From: Trachelipus rathkii
Lineage: Eukaryota; Arthropoda; Malacostraca; Isopoda; Trachelipodidae
Length of the DNA stretch: 19,830 nt
Direction: 5' to 3'
Assembly (NCBI GenBank): GCA_015478945.1
Contig: JABUQX010097153.1
Location: 2,501 to 22,330, forward strand
A program made the position numbers and the translations under genes. Below the pieces are notes generated by a model, which searched no databases, had not been told where the DNA came from, and worked only from the letters and a program-made list of their open reading frames with translations. Below are positions 8,721-17,401 of this stretch, in pieces. Within the stretch, counting starts at the first letter, position 1, and each line of letters opens with the position of its first letter.

Positions 8721-9574
8721 GTAAGAGGCTATTGAAACAGTATTTGATAAGACGTAATAAACTCAATTATCTTTCCAACAACTTTGCCATGATTAAAACC
8801 CAATTCACACAGTGAACCACCATTAATACCTTACATCTCATGCATGCACGAATCATAAAGGTCATAATTGAAAACTGGTAATCATCAATTAGAATCACTT
8901 GGCCTTGCATACAAAATCGCATTCATTAGTTCACATTCCTAACATAGTCATTATCATTTTCTAATCCAATATTTTCATTTGATATTTTGACGTAATGTAC
9001 TCTTGGGACTCATTGCCGTTGATCCCAAAGGGTCCGTGTGAGTTCTTCAGGGGGTCTGCAGCTCCCTGTCAAGTTTTTTAAGAACCTGCATGTACAAAGG
9101 CAATTTTGTATATTATATGCCTTTTTTTTGCTTGATTCAGAACAAGCGGTAGATTTTCAATGTGGAAACCAAATATACGGCTTTAGATTTTATAACTTTT
9201 CATAATAATCTATAAACTTGTACCGTATGTCATTCTCTTAATAGGGGAAATTATAACAAAAAGGTTTATAAATTATATTTGAATTTTACATAATCAAAAC
9301 GCTAAACAGATAGGCCTAGATATTTATTTCCTAGCTTACTAATTACAAAACAATTTAAATATAGTAGGCCAAACTGTAGCTTATTAATTAAATATGTTAA
9401 CTGAAAAGTAAAATAATATTAAAATTCCATAAGGTTAATTTAATTTCATTTTATAATTTATAATAATTCCAAAAATGTTCATCCAGATTGTGAAAAACTA
9501 GCTATCTATGCCGATAAAGATTTTTGCTGCTGAATAATCAGTGCAACACTAATATATTTATATCTTAATTTCAG

Positions 9575-9711
9575 GAGGAACAGTAAATGATAATTTGAAG
9601 ATGCTTATCAAATCCTATTTTCAAGAGAAGAACAATTATGATAATTATTTTTTATTTAAAATTAATAACTTTTTTTTTGTTTTTCTTGCATATTTTATAT
9701 GCATTTTTTAA
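9575..9711 (+). other. Weak terminal-exon candidate
   Basis: TATCTTAATTTCAG ends at 9574, a good 3' splice signal, and is preceded by ACTAATA, a plausible branch site. From 9577 one frame stays open for 44 codons to TAA at 9709-9711. The first part (GTVNDNLKMLIKSYFQEKN) has mixed composition, but the rest is Phe/Asn/Ile-rich as expected from AT-rich non-coding DNA. Its phase would fit the 8603-8720 candidate only in that candidate's second frame. No family recognised. Confidence 0.18.
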
Positions 9712-9854
9712 ACATGCCAGCCGTCCTTCAGTTTTGTTTTTAAAAGGTTTATTTTTATTATGCTTTTTTCAGAAGTATTTTTCATTTCAAATGTTAAATT
9801 ATGTTTAACAGAAGATTTTGTGTTTGTTAATGAAATGTTTTTTGTGCAAATTTT

Positions 9855-9931
9855 TTATATATATAAAATATATATATATATATAATTTTATATATATATA
9901 TATTATATATGATATATATAATATATATATT
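9855..9931. repeat. TA microsatellite
   Basis: Short interrupted (TA)n. Confidence 0.93.
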
Positions 9932-10289
9932 CTATTTTTTTTTTCAATTGTGTCTATATATACTATTTTTATAGACCAATTTTGTTTTTCAAATACGTAA
10001 GAAATTGTAAAATTTTGATTTTGTAACAATGGTAATGTTTGTTTCAAAAATTCTTTAAAATATAAAATTAAAATGTTTATCTACTTTACCCTAAAGTTTG
10101 TTTGTTTCCGATGGATTTTCAATTAAGTTATTGCATTGAGAATCGAGAAGCTTACATTTTTCAAAGATATTTGTTTATTTTATTTATTTAGTTCGAATTT
10201 GACTCCGCCCCTCTCCTTTTATTCATTTTAATTTTTTTTTTATTCCAGACATCGGCTTTATAATGGTCATTTTATTAATCCGCTCTGTA
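9932..10289. other. AT-rich DNA, nothing identified
   Basis: T-rich, non-repetitive stretch leading into satellite S2. It includes a small CT-rich patch (GACTCCGCCCCTCTCC near 10201) but no gene, RNA or repeat family was recognised. Confidence 0.5.
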
Positions 10290-10738
10290 CTATCCCACTA
10301 TTGTAAAGATGTCCAATTTTGAAGGCAAATGCATGTTTTTTTGGATGCCTTATAGATAACTAAAACATGTAAAGGATAGATTAATTGGTTGTCTGATAGG
10401 TATAGTTTTGAAACATTGTCGGGATACCAGATTGATATTATAGACATCCAAGGGATATATATTTCCATTTTATTTATCCGATTGATATCCATTATTTGTA
10501 AAATGTCAGCTTTTTTGAAGCAAAATGTGTTTTTTGAATGCCTAATAGATAATTAACCATTCATCTAAAGGATGGATAAATCAGATGCCTGATAGGTACG
10601 GTTTCGAAGCAGCGTCAGAATACCGGATTTTAAATATAGACGTCAAATTGATATCCATTTTATTCCTTGCAATTGTCCTATTCATTGCAAAATGTCCAAC
10701 TTCTTTAATGCCTAATGAATACCCAGGAAATTCATCTA
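10290..10738 (-). repeat. Satellite S2, left half (inverted units)
   Basis: Two diverged units lie on the minus strand. Reading the reverse complement of about 10300-10500 gives, in order, CCCTTGGATGTC, GGTATCCCGACAATG, TTCAAAAC, ATACCTATCAGACAACCAAT, ATCTATCC, and GGCATCCAAAAA, the same order as the plus-strand units to the right. A second unit follows at about 10500-10700. These are more diverged than the units at 11030-11600. Confidence 0.8.
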
Positions 10739-12118
10739 TCCTTTAAAGCTTAAATGAATGTTTTGGACTTTTGGGTAACTTTTAAGCATCCAAAAAGAGG
10801 ACATTTTACAAATAATTAGACAATTGGAAGGAATAAAATGTATATCTCTTGGACATCAAAAATATTTAAATCCGGTATCCTGACGATGCTTCAAAACGAT
10901 ACCCATCGGATAACAAATTTATCTATCCATTGGATGTATGTTTTGGTTGTCCAATATGCATCCAAAAAGGATACTTTATGCATCCAAAAAGCGGACATTT
11001 GACAAACAATAGGTATATAAATTGGACAAATAAATGGATATCCCTTGGATGTGCATAATATTTTATCTCCGGTATCCCAACGATGTTTCAAAACGATACC
11101 TATCGGGCAACCTATTTATCTATCCATTGGATGTATGTTTTGGTTGTCCATTAGGCATCCAAAAAACATAATTTATGCGTCCAAAAAGCGGACATTTGAC
11201 AAACAAAAGGTATATAAATTGGACAAATTAATGGATATCCCTTGGATGTCCATAATATCTCCGGTATCCCGACGATGCTTCAAAACGATACCTATCGGAC
11301 AACCAATTTATCTATCCATTGGATGTATGTTTTGGTTGTCCATTAGGCATCCAAAAAGGATACTTTATGCATCCAAAAAGCGGACATTTAACAAACAATA
11401 GGTATATAAATTGGACAAATAAATGGATATCCCTTGGATGTGCATAATATTTTACCCCCGGTATCCCAACGATGTTTCAAAACGATACCTATCGGGCAAC
11501 CTATTTATCTATCCATTGGATTTATGTTTTGGTTGTCCATTAGGCATCCAAAAAACATAGATTTAGAGTCCAAAAAAGCGACATTGACAAAAAAAGGTAT
11601 ATACAATTGCGACAAATTAAAATGATATCTTGGATGTCCATAATACTTACCTCCGTACCCCGACGTCGATCTTCAAAAACGATTACCTATGACAACCAAT
11701 TTATCTATCCATTGGATGTAGTTTTTGGTTTTTTGTTCTCTATTTAGTCATCCTTTATAATCATTTTATCTTTATTTGCATCTATGCGGGCACATTTGAA
11801 CAAACAAAGATATAAATGGACAAATTGATGAATATCCCTTGTGATGTCCATTATAATTTCTATAATCCGGTTATCTTCCTTACGAATGTTTAAAAACACT
11901 TGCCTATTTGTTGACTACTTATTTATCTATCCAAGTGGTAATGATATTTATTTTTGTGTTGTCCATTAGGTTCCAACCAAAAATAGTATATCTATAATGC
12001 ACCAAAAAGCGGACATTTGACAAACAAAAGAGGTATATAAATTGGACAAATGGATGGATATCCCTTGGACACTTTTTACATCCAAGAATTGCAACGTTGG
12101 ATATTCCAATTGAATAAT
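10739..12118 (+). repeat. Satellite S2, right half (plus-strand tandem units)
   Basis: Tandem units of about 192-226 bp. The landmark TCCCTTGGAT begins at 11041, 11238 and 11430, with decayed equivalents near 11629 and 11835 and a final copy at 12061. Each unit carries GGTATCCC-ACGATG, TTCAAAACGATACC, TATCTATCCATTGGAT, TTTTGGTTGTCCAT and CATCCAAAAAG words. Central units are closest to each other; those after about 11590 gain many small indels. Repeated open frames encode the same peptide pattern three times simply because the DNA repeats. Confidence 0.88.
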
Positions 12119-12130
12119 TTGTGCGTTAGG

Positions 12131-12260
12131 TATATATATGATATATATATAATATATACTTATAAAAATATATATATATTATATATATATTATTATATAT
12201 AATGATACTATATATATATTAATATATATAATATATTATATATATCTATATATAGATATA
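12131..12260. repeat. TA microsatellite
   Basis: Interrupted (TA)n directly after satellite S2. Confidence 0.93.
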
Positions 12261-12276
12261 ATTAATTTAAACACAT

Positions 12277-12300
12277 TTCTCTCTCTCTTCTTTCTCTTCT

Positions 12301-12309
<9 letters not shown>
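12277..12309. repeat. CT/TTC pyrimidine tract
   Basis: Nearly pure pyrimidine run of CT and TTCT units, the only such tract in the window, set between two TA microsatellites. Confidence 0.9.
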
Positions 12310-12333
<24 letters not shown>

Positions 12334-12480
12334 TATTATATCATACTATATTATATATGATATATATATATATATATAATATTATAATATATATAGTATA
12401 TATAATATATATATATATATAATATATATAATTATATATATATATAATATATATATATTACATATATATATACATATATA
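12310..12480. repeat. TA microsatellite
   Basis: About 170 bp of interrupted (TA)n with a few TACATA breaks at its right end. Confidence 0.94.
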
Positions 12481-13144
12481 ACTATCAGCACCAAATATCG
12501 CTTTAGTACTAAACTCAAAGATCAAAAATCATAACTTCTTAAAAGAAGATACAATATTGATTTCAAGTGAGTTGAAGGATGGTGGAAAAGAAGGAATAAA
12601 TAATTCAAAGTTATAAAAGTTGGATTGGAGACAAAGGTCTAAGTTAAAAGTTCAGCTTCAACAAGGTATATGATGGGAATAAGTCATGAAAAATAGTTTA
12701 AGGAAAGGAGGAATAAGTAGTTTTGCTCGTATAGAGATGACATGCAAATAGTTTATGCTTTAGGAATCTAAAAACGTCTTATATTATTGAAGGCAGCATA
12801 CTTGTGAAGAATATGTATCATTAAAATAGTCAAAATTAAACCAGCATTTATTAATTTTTGTCAAATAGAAAAGAAAATTAGATTTGCTCCTTTATGCAAG
12901 AAACAACGCCATATATGCTGGCGCATCCCTTTCATGATCAGTACTAAGAGTATAGGGCTGTATTTTCAATATTGTTATGGAGAGAGACTTAATAGGCTAA
13001 TTTAGAATCATATTCACACAGACTGAGAATAAAAATGACAGGAGAATATGAAAGAAGTATTCTAAATTGGAGGCTTAGTTGCCGAAGAGCTTAGGATAAT
13101 TAGTAAAACAAGTATTTATATAAACTTCGATATCTTGTAACAGA
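12481..13144. other. AT-rich DNA with no identified feature
   Basis: About 660 bp of A-rich, moderately complex sequence. No frame stays open for a useful length and no repeat family was recognised. A small dyad GCCATATATGCTGGC lies near 12909. It may be a decayed element or intronic DNA. Confidence 0.5.
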
Positions 13145-13211
13145 ATATATATTATTATAATTATATATAATATATATATATATTATAATTATATATAATA
13201 TATATATATAT
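13145..13211. repeat. TA microsatellite with an internal duplication
   Basis: The tract consists of two copies of an ATTATAATTATATATAATA-type unit followed by (TA)n, about 36 bp apart. Confidence 0.85.
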
Positions 13212-13240
13212 CATTTATAATGAGGTGACTCCGTTGAATA

Positions 13241-13271
13241 TTAGGTTAGGTTAATTAGGTTAGGTAAGGTT
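13241..13271 (+). repeat. TTAGG-type telomere-like repeat, short and degenerate
   Basis: TTAGGTTAGGTTAATTAGG followed by TTAGGTAAGGTTA-like sequence: about five pentamers with single-base changes. TTAGG is the ancestral arthropod telomere unit, and short interstitial copies are common in arthropod genomes. It is flanked by TA microsatellites, so this is an interstitial tract, not a chromosome end. Confidence 0.6.
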
Positions 13272-13327
13272 ATTGAAATTACGATATATTTTTTATTGAT
13301 TCTCGTTTCCTGAGTCAAACCTTTTAA

Positions 13328-13374
13328 TATATGCCTATATATATATATTATATAAATATATATATATATATATA

Positions 13375-13439
<65 letters not shown>

Positions 13440-13475
13440 TATATATAAATATATATATATATATAATATATATAT
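13328..13475. repeat. TA microsatellite
   Basis: About 150 bp of (TA)n with a long uninterrupted central run. Confidence 0.95.
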
Positions 13476-14093
13476 GAATTTAGTTGAAGATTGGTAAGAA
13501 TAGAGCGGTTGAGAAAAAAATATTCTAAAATTTCAGATAAGCAACATGGAAAGACAATGTCTTTGCTTGCATTCGAGCAACATCCTCTTTTGGATGAAAA
13601 TTTTGCAAATGTAAACAGACACAAAGTTGGGTTTGTTTTCGAAACCTTCAAAGAAATAAGTTTTAATTAAGAACAAAGGGTGAAGTATAATTATGTTAAA
13701 AGAGATGTTGTATATCAAAGTGTAAACTAAAGTAAAGTCAAAAATTACTAAAGAAGGCGTGATAAGAAAACGCTGGTAGTGTCTTAGCTACACGTAAAAC
13801 AGAACCAGAGGTTATTATATTCCATTTGAATATGGGTAGAAGGATATGAAGAATAATGTTTGGATGCCGCTCTTGCCCGTGCATCTATACAAGTAAGTTG
13901 TATATATTAATTAGTTTGTAAATGCAGAATGATAGGTTGAGTGCCTAATGGATTTGACTGCAAGCTCTCTTAGTGTAAGGTCGAGTGTAAGTTGTAGATA
14001 TTTCTCTATCAAGTAGCTCACCATAACAATATATGCCCTTAGTAGATTTATTGAAGTCTTTAAAAACTTGAATGTGCATTTTTTTCCTTACAG
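13476..14093. other. Complex AT-rich DNA, possible intron upstream of an exon candidate
   Basis: One plus-strand frame is open from about 13485 to a TAA near 13665 (roughly 60 codons, passing KTMSLLAFEQHPLLDEN), but it has only an internal ATG and no recognised domain. A strong donor-like site, CAA/GTAAGTTG, starts at 13893, 201 bp before the acceptor at 14093. Nothing else was identified. Confidence 0.4.
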
Positions 14094-14228
14094 TCAACAC
14101 CAACGCTCACGGGCAGAGTCCTAATGCTACGGAGTGTGCTCAATTTAAAGTATGAGCAAGACGGAGTCAAGAAAGAACAGCTGACACTGACACACCCGAC
14201 CAGTGACGAACCTGGATCACTCGCTTAG
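14094..14228 (+). other. Exon candidate behind a strong splice acceptor
   Basis: TTTTTTTCCTTACAG ends at 14093, the best 3' splice signal in the window. GC content rises clearly right after it. Reading directly from the acceptor, one frame is open for 44 codons to TAG at 14226-14228 (it includes GRVLMLRSVLNLKYEQ and ends DEPGSLA). Joining instead to the donor at 13893 and starting at an ATG at 13856 uses another frame, giving a 32-codon product that begins MFGCRSCPCIYT and stops at 14153-14155. The two readings conflict, neither resembles a known family, and a 44-codon opening at this GC level can occur by chance. A terminal or non-coding exon is possible. Confidence 0.35.
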
Positions 14229-14371
14229 TTGGGCGAGTGTTCTAAAGCTTAGATACCGGACGTTATTTGGTGTTTGTTACATTCCTTCTTGAACTATGCG
14301 AAGAAAATCTTCATACGAAAGATGTCCGAACAATATTCCATTTCTTCATGATCTTGTAATTACATACCTGG
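14229..14371. other. Transition into TA tract, nothing identified
   Basis: Raised GC continues to about 14270, then composition returns to AT-rich. It could be the 3' untranslated part of the exon candidate, but no AATAAA signal was seen here. Confidence 0.4.
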
Positions 14372-14765
14372 TATAATAATATATTATATATATGCTAATA
14401 TATAATAATATATATATATATATATAAATATAATTATATATTATATATATATATAATATAATTCTATAATAATTATATATTATATATATATATATATATA
14501 ATATATTATCATATAGCATATATATATTATTATATATATATATATATAATATATATAAGTATATATCATATATATATATAATATAATATTATATAGATAT
14601 CATATATCTATATATATATATATAATATATATATATATATAATATATAATTATATATGCATATATAATATAATATATTATATATATAGTATATAATATAT
14701 AGTATAGTAATAATAATATAATATATATATTATTAATAATATATATAATAATTAGATATATATAA
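14372..14765. repeat. TA microsatellite, long and interrupted
   Basis: Nearly 400 bp of TA with frequent single-base breaks and short ATA/TTA variants; forms the left border of the GC-balanced island. Confidence 0.95.
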
Positions 14766-16285
14766 TACTTCCGCAAAAATTAACGCACCACAAGGTATGT
14801 GGCGAAGGAAGATAGAAAAGTTGAAGAACGCAAGACACTTTATTGGACAATGAAAATAACATGGTGGATTTCTCCCTCAGAACCGTAACTTGATAGAGTG
14901 TGAGGCCAAGTGCAGCCAAAGGGTCAAACATTAGGATCGAGGTTCGCGCTGCAAACAATACAATGTCAGTACGTACGGCAACGGCCGCAGCGGAAGTTGC
15001 TTCTGTCTCATACCATTGTATACCCCCCTGCATAGTATGACTCCTGACACCGCCTGTATATCTCGATGAGGAGCCCGAATTTCTGATAGTGTTTTGATCC
15101 CATTCGTCATTAGTGCCCTGTCGCAGTCCGGCAGGTCCGTTGGAGGGTAATCATCTGTCGACCGCGTTCAAATATTCCACATTTCGAGTGTTGAGTCCGG
15201 TACTAATCTGGCCACTCCATACCCCGTAATTTAAACCATCATAAGTAGCGTTCACACACTTGGGTCTTTTGTGTTTGCAATTGCTCATGCATAGAAATGA
15301 AATAGTCATGATGTAGGTGCCATATGGCACATATATGCGAGGATGTCTGTGATATACTTTACGATTATATGCTCCATTCGAAGTATGTCAACTCCGTACC
15401 GCCATAAAGATGCTCCCCATACCCATATTGACCCACCTCCAAGAGCGCACCTCACACATTGCATTTTGCGTGAATCTCTTCCGTCGATCATCATATCCTC
15501 TTAGCACGCCTGTCCGACCGTACAGAGATCACTCTCGACTCGTACCCGTAAAGACACCTTTGCCCAATCGTCGAATACCGTCCAATGATGTGTTCTCGGG
15601 CATAATGCCCCGTTCGCCTTCGAATGTGCATGGTTGCGGTGGACCCTAGCATGGCTCTCCGGGCCGGTAATTAATGTTCTCACAAGGCGTCGACCGAACT
15701 GTTTTGTCATTCACACTGGTACCCGTTCCTCGCCTGTTCTGCAAGATATAGGCCGTTGTGTGGCTCGTCTATCAAAGTTAACGCAGACGTATAAAGGCTT
15801 GCCCACGGTGTTCTGTTGGCCCTCGGCGCTACCTGGTCCTCTGCCGTGTCATGTTCAAGGTTCCTGGTACCGTTGACCACCATTGCAATCGTTTGTGTCG
15901 CTAATACGACCATTCGATCCAAGTTCCTCAGTACCCTGTCCTTCGGATTGGAGTGTTATCTTGCAAGCACTTGACTCCTTAACTAGTTGACTCTCACTAT
16001 CTCTCTCCATTTTATCGCTAGTCCTTGCATTGATAGATCCTAGCTCGAATATACCTCCCGACCATAACCTATCCACACCTCTCTCAAGTCTAGTTACGTA
16101 GTTATTTTCCTAAGTTTCGAGTTTACGGCCCCAATACTGGTGGTACGAATTCTCTGCGGGGGTTACATAGTTACTACAGATGCTGTCGTCCTGTTGTTGT
16201 TGTGGTCTTCATATGGGTTAGAGCCTTCCCGGTTCCTGTGCGATGAAATTTTCCTGTAGTGCTCGAGTATTTTTTTGACGAGTAC
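14766..16285. other. GC-balanced island of unknown origin between TA tracts
   Basis: About 1.5 kb with near-even base use and plentiful CpG, in sharp contrast to the AT-rich DNA on both sides. No terminal inverted repeats, tandem repeats, tRNA, rRNA or mitochondrial gene was recognised. Several open frames of 60-93 codons occur on both strands and overlap each other; the longest is on the minus strand (14752-15033). None shows a domain, and such openings are expected when GC rises. Candidates are a foreign insertion, a decayed gene, or an assembly join. Confidence 0.5.
16259..16284. repeat. Small hairpin at the right edge of the island
   Basis: GTGCTCG and CGAGTAC form a 7-bp stem with one mismatch around a T-rich loop (AGTATTTTTTTGA), immediately before the TA tract. 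Confidence 0.4.
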
Positions 16286-16381
16286 ATAAATATTATATAT
16301 AAAATATATTATATTATATATATAAATATATTATATATAATAATGTATATATAATATTATATATATAATATTAGTATATAT
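16286..16381. repeat. TA microsatellite
   Basis: About 95 bp of interrupted (TA)n that ends the GC-balanced island on the right. Confidence 0.94.
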
Positions 16382-16629
16382 CTGTATTACGTAGTCATCA
16401 GCTACACGTCATATATATGATATCCAAAATGTTCTGAATCAGATCGGAGCCGAAGTACCGTTACGTGTAGTTACCGATTCGACATCGGAACAATAATCGG
16501 TTCCAAGCCATCTTAGCCGTACAGTTGTAAACGCTGCATCTCTAAAACCCAATTATTAGCATCTTCAATACAGAGGTGACTGCAAAACCCAAGTTAGGTC
16601 AATTGGAAGGAAGGAAGGGACATGAGTAT
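16382..16629. other. Flanking DNA left of the transposon, no gene
   Basis: About 250 bp of moderately complex DNA with a short (GGAA)n run near 16602-16617. Nothing else was identified. Confidence 0.5.
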
Positions 16630-16631
16630 TA

Positions 16632-16678
16632 GGGTGGAGTGAAAAAAAAAGTCAAATATTGTTTTTCGGACCATATGG
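16632..16678 (+). repeat. Left terminal inverted repeat
   Basis: Begins GGGTGGAGTGAAAAAA, then GTCAAATATTG and TTTTTCGGACC. It pairs with the right repeat apart from a longer A run and a few substitutions. Confidence 0.82.
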
Positions 16679-17071
16679 TAAACGAAGTATAATTATGATC
16701 TTTAACCCTAGTAAGTAATGTTTAAAATATTGATTGTTAAGTATCAAATAAGTGCACTGTCACTAATCTCAGATTACTTATCGTTCACATTTCTTATTAA
16801 CCAGTTTGAAAATTTTTAAGAATTTTTTATAATTTTTTTAACACAATTTTTTTAAGTACACTGAAACAGCAAAAAAAAAAAAACTGAGGGGTATTCACTA
16901 AATAGTTGAAACAAGGCCTTAAGTAAAGACAGGATTTTTAATATATTCAGCCCCCCGTATTGTGGTATTAGGCTGCGTGTGGTAGTTTCATATCCTTGCG
17001 TGTCCGCAGAGCGATATTCTTATCCAAACTAATTCCGTATAATTTCTGATATTATGTGGAAACGTGTGTGA

Positions 17072-17275
17072 GTGAGCAGGTGTCTGATCATACCTCTATA
17101 TAAAGTTAATCAAAACTTGTTTAGTATAAGGGTGCTTCGTTATCGAAACTTTGGCATTTGTGCACACCTGTCGCTAGTTCAATCATTAAATCTTCCCAGT
17201 GACTCACTCACTGGAGTAGTTACACTTAGGAGTCCCCACCCCAGCTCGGATTACCCCCAACCACCCAATCCATGA
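17072..17275 (+). other. Open frame upstream of the relict coding chain, doubtful
   Basis: A 67-codon plus-strand frame with a TATATAAAG word near its beginning (about 17096) that could be read as a TATA box. It starts at an internal non-ATG or weak start, has a Pro-rich end, and no recognised domain. It might be a degraded 5' exon of the element's gene; it might equally be chance. Confidence 0.2.
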
Positions 17276-17401
17276 GAGCACGTATTTACATCATCTTTAA
17301 GTAAAATCTTCAACAGGTAAATGTTTCTTTGTTTCATATATTGGACGGATATTTTCTATCAGCATCTATTATTTGATAAAGCCTTTCTCTTTTCTTTTTG
17401 A

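Larger units (their letters stand above)
8221..9854. other. Complex AT-rich DNA without a clear gene
   Basis: About 1.6 kb of higher-complexity sequence, unlike the microsatellite zones, with no long open frame and no repeat family recognised. Two splice-acceptor-like sites followed by short open frames occur here (8603 and 9575) and are listed separately. It could be intron or intergenic DNA of a gene whose other exons lie outside the window. Confidence 0.5.

Noticed and set aside
10891..11625. Repeated frames containing a PWMSIIS...IGQPIYLSIG pattern in satellite S2
   Set aside because: The same peptide recurs with each satellite unit and also on the opposite strand in the inverted half, which fits repeated DNA and not a gene family.
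10290..12118. CRISPR-like regular repeats
   Set aside because: Units are tandem and about 195 bp with no short repeat/unique spacer alternation, in eukaryotic-type DNA.
13241..13651. 136-codon minus-strand open frame
   Set aside because: Its centre is a long Tyr/Ile run from a TA microsatellite and its end is TTAGG-like repeat; no domain.
14752..16076. Seven overlapping open frames of 60-93 codons on both strands
   Set aside because: They overlap each other, show no domain or consistent strand, and are expected in GC-balanced DNA.
16442..16449. AGATCGGA resembling the start of a sequencing adapter
   Set aside because: Only eight bases match, which is expected by chance; the following bases diverge.
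16620..16631. An 8-9 bp target duplication (GAGTAT words on both sides of the TIR element)
   Set aside because: The matching words are not at equal distance from the two ends; only TA is directly adjacent on both sides.
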